7,096 nt of DNA, from positions 1 to 7,096 of the forward strand of contig SMWN01000139.1 of NCBI GenBank assembly GCA_004356415.1, read 5' to 3'. The notes beneath the pieces were generated by a model. It was given only the letters and a program-made list of their open reading frames with translations, did not search any database and was not told where the DNA came from. Made by a program: the position numbers and the translations under genes. Positions within the stretch are counted from its first letter, which is position 1. Each line of letters starts with the position of its first letter. The DNA is from Gammaproteobacteria bacterium. Its GTDB lineage: Bacteria > Pseudomonadota > Gammaproteobacteria > Eutrophobiales > Eutrophobiaceae. This document shows, piece after piece, positions 1 through 5,841 of this stretch.

Positions 1-125
1 AGATCAGTACCACGTTTGCCCATGAAGTGCATAAGACTATCATTAACTTTCGCCAGCAAAAGATCCCTTTCCACTAGTAAAGATGTGTCCACATCAGGCA
101 AAACAAAATAAAGTCGTCTATTCAT
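1..125 (-). CDS. DUF1269-like small protein, 5' part only (cut by left edge)
   Basis: The minus strand reads 41 complete codons from an ATG at 125 before the window ends, beginning MNRRLYFVLPDVDTS and ending near MGKRGTD. The opening pattern (basic residues, LYFxLPDV, then a helix with LLLAKV and a later MHF-K-GTDL stretch) resembles from memory the N-terminus of DUF1269-type proteins of gammaproteobacteria. Those are small proteins with a soluble start followed by a glycine-rich hydrophobic hairpin, and their function is not established. The membrane part would lie outside the window, so it cannot be confirmed. The start is supported by a GGAG ribosome binding site seven bases upstream and by agreement with the remembered family N-terminus. 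The gene has the same orientation as the biotin operon but lies about 310 bases beyond bioD, so it is probably transcribed separately. The existence of the gene is fairly sure; the family name is moderately sure. Confidence 0.68.
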   Translation of the reverse strand, partial: MNRRLYFVLPDVDTSLLVERDLLLAKVNDSLMHFMGKRGTD

Positions 126-132
126 GTCGCAT

Positions 133-136
133 CTCC
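133..136 (-). promoter_or_regulatory. Ribosome binding site of the left-edge gene
   Basis: GGAG on the minus strand lies seven bases before the ATG at 125. It is among the better Shine-Dalgarno matches for a minus-strand gene here and supports the chosen start. Confidence 0.65.
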
Positions 137-145
137 ATAGTGCCA

Positions 146-174
146 GCGGGGGAATTACAAAATGTAAATCCCGC
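146..174 (-). promoter_or_regulatory. Hairpin in the leader of the left-edge gene
   Basis: An inverted repeat is seen: on the minus strand GCGGGA..TTACA, loop TTT, TGTAA..TCCC(CC)GC. The inner arm is five perfect pairs (TTACA/TGTAA). After one T-T mismatch, a GC-rich outer arm of about six pairs forms if two C bases are bulged. It sits 21 bases before the ATG and has no following T-run on either strand, so it does not look like a terminator. It could be an mRNA structure in the 5' untranslated region or an imperfect operator. The structure is visible; any role is inference. Confidence 0.4.
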
Positions 175-188
175 TTACTTACGTAAAA

Positions 189-194
189 AGTATA
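189..194 (-). promoter_or_regulatory. Possible -10 box (TATACT) for the left-edge gene
   Basis: TATACT on the minus strand matches the sigma-70 -10 consensus at five of six positions and lies 63 bases before the ATG, upstream of the hairpin. No good -35 hexamer is seen at 16-18 bases (CTATAA at 212-217 is poor), and there is no extended -10 TG. If used, transcripts would begin close to the TTACGTAA palindrome at 179-186. This is a weak prediction. Confidence 0.22.
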
Positions 195-437
195 GGCTGT
201 TATTCGTGACCTTATAGGTAAATTAAACGAAGATTGAGGAGGCAATATCAACAAAAATTGCTATGTCTTTGAATATAGGTAAAAAAATATAATTATTAAT
301 GAAACATCTATTAAATCCATCTCCTGTTCATAACCAATTTAATTGATCCTGCTTGGTTTACTAGAGCCCATGATAAACAGTCAATATCATCAATGATCAA
401 TAATAATTGAAGCGGCTGCAGGTCAATCAAGCGATTA

Positions 438-1127
438 TTACCCCGGGCATTCCGTCATCATGGTATGACTGGCCAGGATTTCCAGGTCAAACTTTTCCAT
501 GTGGGGCAGGTTACCTAAAAGTGGCGCGCTGATTCGTGCCTGAAACGTCATCATGGTTTCCTCAAGAAATGCATAATCCGGATCAAGCTGGCTGGTCATC
601 CAACCACATAAATTAACTTCGTCCGCCTGAATAGCTCTAACCGTAGACAGGGCATGATTTATACAGCCCAGACGCAGACCAATAATGAGTATCACCTGCA
701 AATCAAGGCGTTTAACCAGGTCTGCCAGCATGTCCTCGCTCCCCAGGGGTACACACCAACCCCCAATCCCCTCTACAAGCACGCAGTCGGCACCCTCTTT
801 CAGCAAGTAAAAGTCATCGGCTATTTTTTCAATATCAATCTTTACACCAGCCAGCCCTGCGGCAATGTGCGGGGCTACTGCCTGTTCAAACGCATAAGGA
901 TTAACAGTTTTATAATCTAGCGTTTGCGAGGGCCTCTTACTAGACTGTTGAAGAATTTTTACTGCATCATCATTGTGCAGGTCTTCGTCGATTTTCGTGC
1001 AACCACTTGCTACAGGCTTCATGCCAACAACAACCTTGCCCTTATCCTGCAACGCCTTCATCAATGCCAATGTCACCCAGGTCTTGCCCACGCCTGTGTC
1101 CGTCCCGGTAATAAAGTAATCTGACAT
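438..1127 (-). CDS. bioD: Dethiobiotin synthetase
   Basis: This ATP-dependent enzyme (EC 6.3.3.3) of the cytoplasm closes the ureido ring of dethiobiotin from DAPA and CO2. The 229 residues match the usual length of about 225. A P-loop GTDTGVGKT is at 8-16, with Lys15 and Thr16 for ATP. KPVASG at 37-42 supplies the Lys37 and Ser41 used for the DAPA carbamate in E. coli BioD. NDD at 52-54 offers Mg-binding Asp, APH is at 85-87, VEGIGGW at 118-124 is the second Mg/diaminopelargonate segment, and GLRLGCINHA is the conserved later motif. Small differences from E. coli are Gly at 12 instead of Glu and Ile at 121 instead of the common Ala. It is the last gene of the operon, starting two bases after the bioC stop. 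Its ribosome site within the bioC tail is weak (purine-rich GATTAGAGATTAG), which suggests coupling to bioC translation. The identification is secure. Confidence 0.96.
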   Translation of the reverse strand: MSDYFITGTDTGVGKTWVTLALMKALQDKGKVVVGMKPVASGCTKIDEDLHNDDAVKILQQSSKRPSQTLDYKTVNPYAFEQAVAPHIAAGLAGVKIDIEKIADDFYLLKEGADCVLVEGIGGWCVPLGSEDMLADLVKRLDLQVILIIGLRLGCINHALSTVRAIQADEVNLCGWMTSQLDPDYAFLEETMMTFQARISAPLLGNLPHMEKFDLEILASHTMMTECPG

Positions 1128-1129
1128 TT

Positions 1130-1993
1130 CTAATCTCTAATCTTTAGCGAGGAGATCGGGAAATAAGCTTCATTTGCTAAACCATCAAATGAAGATTCTT
1201 GCAATGGTGTCCAGGCATGACCATAAACCACTTCGTAGGTCGCAGGTAATCGTCCTTCGCTACGATATTTTTCATAAGCGGACTCCAGGCCTTTAATTTT
1301 GTTTTTCCCGGTGAGTCCCTTTGATCGATCCTCGTCAGCATTATTGGCACCCAAAGTTTTTAGATCTTTCATCAAAGAAAAACAATCTTCATACGTCAAA
1401 GTAATGTGTTCCACATCCATCACTGGTTCAACAAAGCCTGCCCGAATCAGGGCGTCACCTATATCATGCATATCAATGAACGTGTTCACATGCACATCAT
1501 CATCTACCTCGGCCCAGCTCGATCGTAATTCTTTTAGGGTGTCCGGACCCAGGGTTGCAAACAGAAACAGGCCTTGCTTTGTTAATGTGCTTTTAATCTG
1601 GGTGAACGCTGCATCAAGATCGTTACACCATTGCAGCATCAGGCTTGAAAAAACCAGTTCCGCGGAATTTTTTATCAGTGGCAAGCTTTCAGCGTCGCCA
1701 CAAACATATTTTTGTTTCGAGAAAAATCGTGAGTCATGAGATCTAGACTGGCTCAACATCTCCATAGATAAATCAAGCTGTAGCACCTGAGCCCCTTTAT
1801 ATCTCATTGCCAACTGCCTCGCAGCATATCCCGGTCCTGAGCCAGCATCAACAATCACCTTTGGCGAGATGTTAACAAGCTCTAGTCTTTCCAACAGGCG
1901 CTCAGCAACTGTTCTTTGCAACACAGCATGCTCTGCATAATCTTGTGCAGATCTACTGAAGCTGGCGGCTACTTTAGTTTTATTAAAAGCCAT
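1130..1993 (-). CDS. bioC: Malonyl-ACP O-methyltransferase
   Basis: BioC transfers a methyl group from S-adenosylmethionine to the free carboxyl of malonyl-ACP (EC 2.1.1.197). This lets the fatty-acid elongation enzymes build pimeloyl-ACP methyl ester. The class I methyltransferase fold is visible. VAASFSRSAQDYAEHAVLQ at 8-26 is the family N-terminal signature. VDAGSGPG at 48-55 is SAM motif I, Asp74 in LDLS is the acidic residue at the end of strand 2, and GDAESLP at 99-105 is the adenine-side motif. LMLQW and ATLGPDTLKELR follow. The C-terminal part with TFIDMHDIGDAL, the LKTLGANN segment and the ATYEVVYGHAW end is BioC-specific. At 287 residues it is longer than E. coli BioC (251), within what other gammaproteobacteria show. 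It starts two bases after the bioH stop, with AGGG ten bases upstream, and its stop is two bases before bioD. Confidence 0.95.
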   Translation of the reverse strand: MAFNKTKVAASFSRSAQDYAEHAVLQRTVAERLLERLELVNISPKVIVDAGSGPGYAARQLAMRYKGAQVLQLDLSMEMLSQSRSHDSRFFSKQKYVCGDAESLPLIKNSAELVFSSLMLQWCNDLDAAFTQIKSTLTKQGLFLFATLGPDTLKELRSSWAEVDDDVHVNTFIDMHDIGDALIRAGFVEPVMDVEHITLTYEDCFSLMKDLKTLGANNADEDRSKGLTGKNKIKGLESAYEKYRSEGRLPATYEVVYGHAWTPLQESSFDGLANEAYFPISSLKIRD

Positions 1994-1995
1994 TT

Positions 1996-2760
1996 TCAGA
2001 AAACCCTGGCTGTGAGCTTCATTAAGGCGTCTGCTGTTTCCTGTGGACGTGATAAAAATGGAGCGTGCCCTGTTTCAGGAATTTCAATTGTGAGAGTATC
2101 TGGCCGTAATTCTTGAATTGCACTCCCGATTGAACGTTTGACCAGAATATCGTTTTCACCAAAGATAATACCAACCGGACAATGTTGCTTTACAAGGGCC
2201 TGTCGCAGATCTTCATCTCTTAATATCCCTAGCCCGGACATGAGTGTTTCTTGCTCTGGCACATTACTTAAAAGATATTCGTTTAGTTCGTTTATTGTTT
2301 GCCTGGGGTGCGCTTCGCCCATGGCCACCAGCCCGGCAAATGTTTGCAGTGTTTTTATTTTATCTTTACTGAGCTGACTGAGCAGCTGATTAAACTCAGC
2401 TGGCTCAACCCCATGTTGCCAATCTTGCTTCTTCAAAAAACATGGGCTACTTGCAAGCAACACAAGGGCCTTGATATCACTTCTCCTTTGCGCAAGTTTC
2501 ATCGCCACTGTTCCGCCCAGGGACCACGCAAGAATGGTGGCGTTTTCGGGTATATCTGAATTAATATAGTTCACTATTTGATCGATGTTGCCCTGATCTA
2601 AATGTGATTCAACTTTATTTTTAGAGGCGCCATAACCGGGCAGGTCAATACACGTTACTCGCCACTGATCTTCGAGATGTGGAATAAGGTTTCTCCATAT
2701 TCGATGATCAAATCCCCAACCATGTATTAACGCCAGATCCCTGATTGCTTTTTGCGTCAT
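1996..2760 (-). CDS. bioH: Pimeloyl-ACP methyl ester carboxylesterase
   Basis: BioH hydrolyses the methyl ester of pimeloyl-ACP, ending the BioC-started elongation cycle and handing pimeloyl-ACP to BioF. It is an alpha/beta hydrolase of 254 residues, close to E. coli BioH (256). The oxyanion-hole motif HGWG is at 13-16 with a conserved W22. DLPGYG is at 39-44. The nucleophile elbow AWSLGG places the catalytic Ser at 80, FGEND gives Asp204, and GHAPF gives His232, matching the E. coli triad Ser82-Asp207-His235. The neighbours confirm BioH over a generic esterase: it lies between bioF and bioC and overlaps the bioF stop by four bases (ATGA), a layout favouring re-initiation. The ribosome site (AGGC about nine bases upstream) is weak, in keeping with coupling. 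Confidence 0.95.
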   Translation of the reverse strand: MTQKAIRDLALIHGWGFDHRIWRNLIPHLEDQWRVTCIDLPGYGASKNKVESHLDQGNIDQIVNYINSDIPENATILAWSLGGTVAMKLAQRRSDIKALVLLASSPCFLKKQDWQHGVEPAEFNQLLSQLSKDKIKTLQTFAGLVAMGEAHPRQTINELNEYLLSNVPEQETLMSGLGILRDEDLRQALVKQHCPVGIIFGENDILVKRSIGSAIQELRPDTLTIEIPETGHAPFLSRPQETADALMKLTARVF

Positions 2761-3974
2761 AATAATTTGCCTAGCGTCTCTAGCAACCGATCTACCTGTT
2801 CTTCGGTATGTGCGGCGGTTAATGTAATTCTTAACCTCGCACTGCCTTCGGGCACTGTCGGCGGTCTGATTGCGGAGATCAAAAAACCTGCGTCGAATAA
2901 TTTATCACTGATGCGTACTGCGATTTCTGAATCGCCGATCATCAATGGTTGAATAGCCGTGTCCGACGATAAAATATTCAGGCCCAGGGCACTGGCACTG
3001 TTACAAAAATGTTTTATTAATGCGCTCAAGGTTTCTCTACGCCATGCTTCCTTTTCGAGAACCTCAAGAGACGCGAGTGTTGCACCAGCAAGCGCAGGCG
3101 CGAGCGCCGTTGTGTAAATATAGGTTCTGGCAAACTGTATCAACATTTCAATAATTATCTTGTCTGCCGCAATAAACGCGCCTGCGGTGCCCAGTGCTTT
3201 ACCAAATGTTGCAACCAGGATGGGCACATCTTCTGCTGAAATTTCTTTCTCTTCCAGCAAGCCGCCGCCGCTCTTTCCAAGCACAGCAAAACCATGTGCG
3301 TCATCAACAGCCAACACCGCATTATTCTGTTTACATACTCTGACCAATTCTTTTATTGGTGCTATATCGCCGTCCATACTGAACACAGTGTCAGTAAGGA
3401 CTAACTTCTCATTCACAGCTGAATTCTTAAGGACAAGGGCCAGGGCCTCGTGATCGGCATGTTGATATCGGTGCAGTTTGGCCCCTGATAATCGGGCCGC
3501 ATCGACAAGGGAGGCATGAGCCAGTCGATCAAGAAATACACCGTCTGTTCTTCCACTAAATGTTGTCGCCACAGCCAAATTCGCCATGTAGCCACTTGGA
3601 AAAATCAACGCGGCTTCTCTACCGGTTTTATCGGCGAGTTTTTCCTCAAGCTGGAGATGTAAATCACTTCTGCCACAGACCAATGATGAAGCCCCGCTGC
3701 CAACACCAAACTGATCGGCGCATGTCTTAAAGGCGGAGATGACCTCTGGATGGTTGGCCAGACCAAGATAATCATTACTACAAAAATTTATCAGGTGATG
3801 GCCATCAATTTTAATCATTGGCCCTTGTCGTGAAGCAAGCGTATTTCGCTTGCGAAAAAGATTTTGTTGTTTACGAAGCTTGAGTTTTTTCTCCAGCCCA
3901 TCTCTGAAATTATCTTTACTTGAGCTATTCTTTTTAGAGCTATCTGTCCTGGAACTATCGATCTGGGGACTCAT
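2757..3974 (-). CDS. bioF: 8-amino-7-oxononanoate (KAPA) synthase
   Basis: A PLP enzyme of the alpha-oxoamine synthase family that condenses pimeloyl-ACP with L-alanine, releasing CO2, to give KAPA (EC 2.3.1.47). Motifs in order: FCSNDYLGLANHP at 64-76, GVGSGASSLVCG at 90-101, PSGYMAN at 126-132, HASLVDAARLSGA at 153-165 with the PLP-stacking His153, DDAHGFAVLG at 224-233, and ATFGKALGTAG at 255-265 with the Schiff-base Lys259. IRPPTVPEG and RLRITLTAAHT close the C-terminal domain. At 405 residues it exceeds E. coli BioF (384), and the excess is a Ser/Lys-rich N-terminal tail (residues 1-22) built from three five-residue repeats. No ATG, GTG or TTG occurs in frame between the chosen ATG and residue 53, which lies inside the conserved fold, so the tail appears genuinely encoded. 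No clear Shine-Dalgarno site is seen. bioB ends 29 bases upstream and bioH overlaps by four. Confidence 0.96.
   Translation of the reverse strand: MSPQIDSSRTDSSKKNSSSKDNFRDGLEKKLKLRKQQNLFRKRNTLASRQGPMIKIDGHHLINFCSNDYLGLANHPEVISAFKTCADQFGVGSGASSLVCGRSDLHLQLEEKLADKTGREAALIFPSGYMANLAVATTFSGRTDGVFLDRLAHASLVDAARLSGAKLHRYQHADHEALALVLKNSAVNEKLVLTDTVFSMDGDIAPIKELVRVCKQNNAVLAVDDAHGFAVLGKSGGGLLEEKEISAEDVPILVATFGKALGTAGAFIAADKIIIEMLIQFARTYIYTTALAPALAGATLASLEVLEKEAWRRETLSALIKHFCNSASALGLNILSSDTAIQPLMIGDSEIAVRISDKLFDAGFLISAIRPPTVPEGSARLRITLTAAHTEEQVDRLLETLGKLL
3915..3959 (-). repeat. Three imperfect 15-base tandem repeats in the 5' end of bioF
   Basis: Reading the minus strand, units at 3959-3945, 3944-3930 and 3929-3915 are GATAGTTCCAGGACA, GATAGCTCTAAAAAG and AATAGCTCAAGTAAA. 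They share the core ATAG(C/T)TC. They encode DSSRT, DSSKK and NSSSK, that is residues 6-20 of BioF. The units stay in frame and look like an old, diverged in-frame duplication. Confidence 0.6.
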
Positions 3975-3981
3975 TAATAGT

Positions 3982-4003
3982 TACTTATTGGCAAGTACTT
4001 ATT
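3982..4003 (-). repeat. Direct repeat of 8 bases in the bioB-bioF gap
   Basis: TACTTATT occurs at 3982-3989 and again at 3996-4003 (AATAAGTA twice on the coding strand). This fills most of the 29-base gap where the bioF ribosome site would be expected. It may be chance in AT-rich spacer sequence. Confidence 0.4.
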
Positions 4004-4981
4004 TTACTGAAGTGCGGTAATGCCTAAACGATCAAACAATTGACGATCTTTTTCAAGTGCCGGATTTCCGGTGGTTAAAAGTTCTTCACCATAAAAAATT
4101 GAATTGGCTCCCGCCAGATAGCAAAGCGACTGATGCTCGTCATTCATTTCCGATCGCCCGGCAGATAAACGCACGGTTGCAGCTGGCATCATGATCCTGG
4201 CCGTGGCAATCATGCGCACCATGTCAAAAGGATCCAGATCTTCTTCGTCAGCCAATGGTGTGCCTTTGACTTTAACCAAAAGATTGATTGGCACGCTCTC
4301 CGGATGTTTATCCAGATTGGCCAGGGTGCACAACATCTCTGCGCGATCCGATTTACTTTCGCCCATACCAATGATACCGCCCGAACAAACATGAATACCT
4401 GCTTCACGTACGCTTGCTAATGTGTCCAGACGATCCTTGTAGTCTCTGGTGCTAATGATGGTTTCGTAAAACGACTCTGAACTATCAAGATTATGATTAT
4501 AATAATCCAGGCCAGCCTGTTTCAGTCTTGATGTTTGATCGTCATTTAACATGCCCATGGTGACACATGTTTCCATTCCTAAAGACTTAACTTCCCTGAC
4601 CATATCCAACACTAGTTTGAAATCTTTTTCTTTGGGACTGCGCCATGCTGCACCCATACAAAACCGTGTTGCGCCTTCCTGCCTGGCTTTTTCCGCAGCA
4701 TCTTTTACTTTATCTAATGACAACATCGCCTCTGCATCTACTTCAGTTTTGTAACGAACACTTTGCGGACAATAGGCGCAATCCTCGGGGCAACCGCCTT
4801 GCTTTATATTTAACAGGGTACTGAGCTGCACCGTGTTGGCATCAAAATGCTTTCGATGAACAGACTGTGCCTGAAACAGCAGATCATTTAATGGCTTTGT
4901 CATTAATGACAAAGCTTCTTGTGTCTGCCAGTTATGACGTACTTCCTTATTTTTCTCTAATGCTTGAACACAATGTGACAT
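4004..4981 (-). CDS. bioB: Biotin synthase
   Basis: This radical SAM enzyme inserts sulfur into dethiobiotin to make biotin, the last step of the pathway (EC 2.8.1.6). The 325-residue sequence shows CxxxCxxC as Cys64, Cys68 and Cys71 (motif GCPEDCAYCPQS) for the [4Fe-4S]-SAM cluster. Cys108, Cys139, Cys199 and Arg271 correspond to the E. coli [2Fe-2S] ligands Cys97, Cys128, Cys188 and Arg260, with a constant offset of 11. YYNHNLDSS at 160-168 and GGIIGMGES at 201-209 are further family signatures. The offset reflects an N-terminus 11 residues longer than in E. coli. The chosen ATG has no close Shine-Dalgarno site: GAGG lies 17 bases away, and a small AGAC-TAC-GTCT hairpin abuts the start. The next Met (27) would cut into the conserved start, so the upstream ATG is preferred. 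It is the first gene of the operon and diverges from comF. Confidence 0.97.
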   Translation of the reverse strand: MSHCVQALEKNKEVRHNWQTQEALSLMTKPLNDLLFQAQSVHRKHFDANTVQLSTLLNIKQGGCPEDCAYCPQSVRYKTEVDAEAMLSLDKVKDAAEKARQEGATRFCMGAAWRSPKEKDFKLVLDMVREVKSLGMETCVTMGMLNDDQTSRLKQAGLDYYNHNLDSSESFYETIISTRDYKDRLDTLASVREAGIHVCSGGIIGMGESKSDRAEMLCTLANLDKHPESVPINLLVKVKGTPLADEEDLDPFDMVRMIATARIMMPAATVRLSAGRSEMNDEHQSLCYLAGANSIFYGEELLTTGNPALEKDRQLFDRLGITALQ

Positions 4982-4991
4982 AGACGTAGTC

Positions 4992-5021
4992 TTGTTAGCC
5001 TCTGGTTATTGAAAATATTTT
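4992..5021 (+). promoter_or_regulatory. Possible comF promoter in the bioB-comF divergent region
   Basis: TTGTTA (4992-4997, four of six to the -35 consensus) and TATTTT (5016-5021, four of six to -10) are 18 bases apart and would start transcription about 17 bases before the comF ATG. The same AT-rich core, read on the minus strand, gives TAAAAT (5022-5017) as a possible bioB -10, with no good -35. Both genes must be driven from this 63-base region or from inside the neighbouring coding sequence. No standard biotin operator is seen here. Confidence 0.3.
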
Positions 5022-5035
5022 AGACAGGGATCATT

Positions 5036-5039
5036 AGGA
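5036..5039 (+). promoter_or_regulatory. Ribosome binding site of comF
   Basis: AGGA lies five bases before the ATG at 5045, a good Shine-Dalgarno match and spacing that supports this start. Confidence 0.6.
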
Positions 5040-5044
5040 ATCAT

Positions 5045-5800
5045 ATGCGTAAAGGACTCGCTGTCAACCTGAAAGACCATATAAAAGTTTACAACATATT
5101 CGTCGCCTTGTTCTCCGGCAACCGTTGTTTTTTGTGTGTTAATCGCAGCGAAGGTCACGAGACGATATGCCCTGCCTGCCTGGACGATCTGCCTTTTAAC
5201 ACGACCGCCTGTCCTGCCTGTGCCAAGCCCAACGCCGCATCAAGGTTGTGTGCCGCATGTCTAAACCATCCTGGCTCACCGGGCCGTTCTGGCCGCCCAG
5301 GGGGTTTCATCAATAAATCCAGAGTGTTATTTCAATATCACTATCCGGTAAATCATCTTATTCAATGTATGAAGTTCAGACAGGGCCTTGAGCTTGCGAA
5401 TTATCTGGGTGGGGTAATGGGCGAAGTATTTTTCAATGATGGCACAAGGCGGCCTGATTGCATTATCCCCGTACCTTTACATCGCCACAGGTTGATTTCG
5501 AGGGGCTACAACCAGTCTGTAGAGCTTGCCCGCCCTCTTGCCCGGCAGCTCAAGGTTAACCTGGACAACGATTCCTGCAAACGCATTCGTAATACTGTTC
5601 CCCAATCCGATTTGCCCGCCAAAAAAAGACAAGGCAATGTCCGCAATGCATTTTCTGTGGCGGAGGGAATCAGCTATAGCCATGTCTTGCTCATTGACGA
5701 TGTCATCACCACTGGCAGCACAGTCAATGAACTTGCTCGCACACTTCACAAGGCAGGAGTTGCCAGAGTCGATGTCCTGGCCTGCGCCAAAACAATCTAA
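5045..5800 (+). CDS. comF: ComF family protein (zinc-ribbon phosphoribosyltransferase-like)
   Basis: The 251 residues show the two-part ComF build. The N-terminal part has four Cys pairs, C28/C31, C42/C45, C56/C59 and C69/C72, suited to binding zinc. The C-terminal part is a type I phosphoribosyltransferase domain. IPVPLHRHRLISRGYNQS is the family signature, a Q-S-DLPAKKRQGNVRNAF segment follows, and LLIDDVITTGST at 215-226 is the PRPP-binding loop. Homologues (ComFC/ComF) are needed for DNA uptake during natural transformation in several bacteria, acting in the cytoplasm; the enzymatic substrate is not settled. Residues 1-24 before the first Cys lack a signal peptide, and a Gly/Pro/Arg-rich linker (about 75-87) joins the two domains. 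The gene diverges from bioB, a pairing I recall from other gammaproteobacteria, and converges on gyrB. Competence itself cannot be inferred from this gene alone. The family call is secure. Confidence 0.93.
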   Translation: MRKGLAVNLKDHIKVYNIFVALFSGNRCFLCVNRSEGHETICPACLDDLPFNTTACPACAKPNAASRLCAACLNHPGSPGRSGRPGGFINKSRVLFQYHYPVNHLIQCMKFRQGLELANYLGGVMGEVFFNDGTRRPDCIIPVPLHRHRLISRGYNQSVELARPLARQLKVNLDNDSCKRIRNTVPQSDLPAKKRQGNVRNAFSVAEGISYSHVLLIDDVITTGSTVNELARTLHKAGVARVDVLACAKTI

Positions 5801-5841
5801 GCAGGTGCGGTTTATCCCCGGGCTATTTAGTTTGGCAGGGA

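Larger units (their letters stand above)
126..437. other. Non-coding AT-rich region between bioD and the left-edge gene
   Basis: No ORF with a credible start and length is visible on either strand. The part from about 180 to 410 is visibly richer in A and T than the flanking genes. It holds the leader of the left-edge gene (a hairpin at 146-174 and a TTACGTAA palindrome at 179-186), a run of seven A (seven T on the minus strand) at 281-287, and a cluster of TCAAT/ATTGA pentamers at 342-427. No strong GC-rich hairpin followed by a T-tract was found directly after bioD, so where the biotin transcript ends is not evident. The T-run at 281-287 is preceded on the minus strand only by AT-rich sequence. 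An inverted repeat ATTAAAT (310-316) / ATTTAAT (337-343) with a 20-base loop is present but weak. Confidence 0.6.

Noticed and set aside
236..292. Plus-strand GAGGAGG (236-242) followed by a nine-codon ORF starting at 263
   Set aside because: The spacing of 20 bases is too long for initiation and the peptide is too short to judge; probably chance.
261..320. A 19-codon minus-strand ORF encoding a hydrophobic peptide (MDLIDVSLIIIFFYLYSKT)
   Set aside because: An AGGAG touches its ATG with no spacing, so it cannot serve as a normal ribosome site; the hydrophobicity follows from the T-rich strand. No other support.
327..363. Possible BirA-like site downstream of bioD: GGTTTACTA at 355-363 matches the right arm of the biotin operator at eight of nine bases
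   Set aside because: The left arm TTCATAACC (327-335) matches only six of nine and the 19-base spacer is outside the usual 14-16. The site is after the operon, where it would not control bioB.
1299..1739. A 146-codon plus-strand ORF opposite bioC
   Set aside because: Antisense to well-conserved bioC sequence; composition (Ser/Arg/Cys-rich) is typical of a shadow frame and no ribosome site or motif supports it.
3413..3595. A 60-codon minus-strand ORF overlapping bioF in another frame
   Set aside because: It covers the same strand as conserved bioF motifs (HASLVDAARLSGA region) in a shifted frame, with no sign of a real product.
5477..5749. A 90-codon minus-strand ORF inside comF
   Set aside because: It lies wholly antisense to a gene with clear ComF motifs and shows no recognisable domain; a shadow frame.
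5782..5815. Possible comF terminator: stem 5782-5788 with 5804-5810
   Set aside because: Seven pairs with two wobbles, a 15-base loop overlapping the stop codon, and only TTTAT after it; too weak to annotate.
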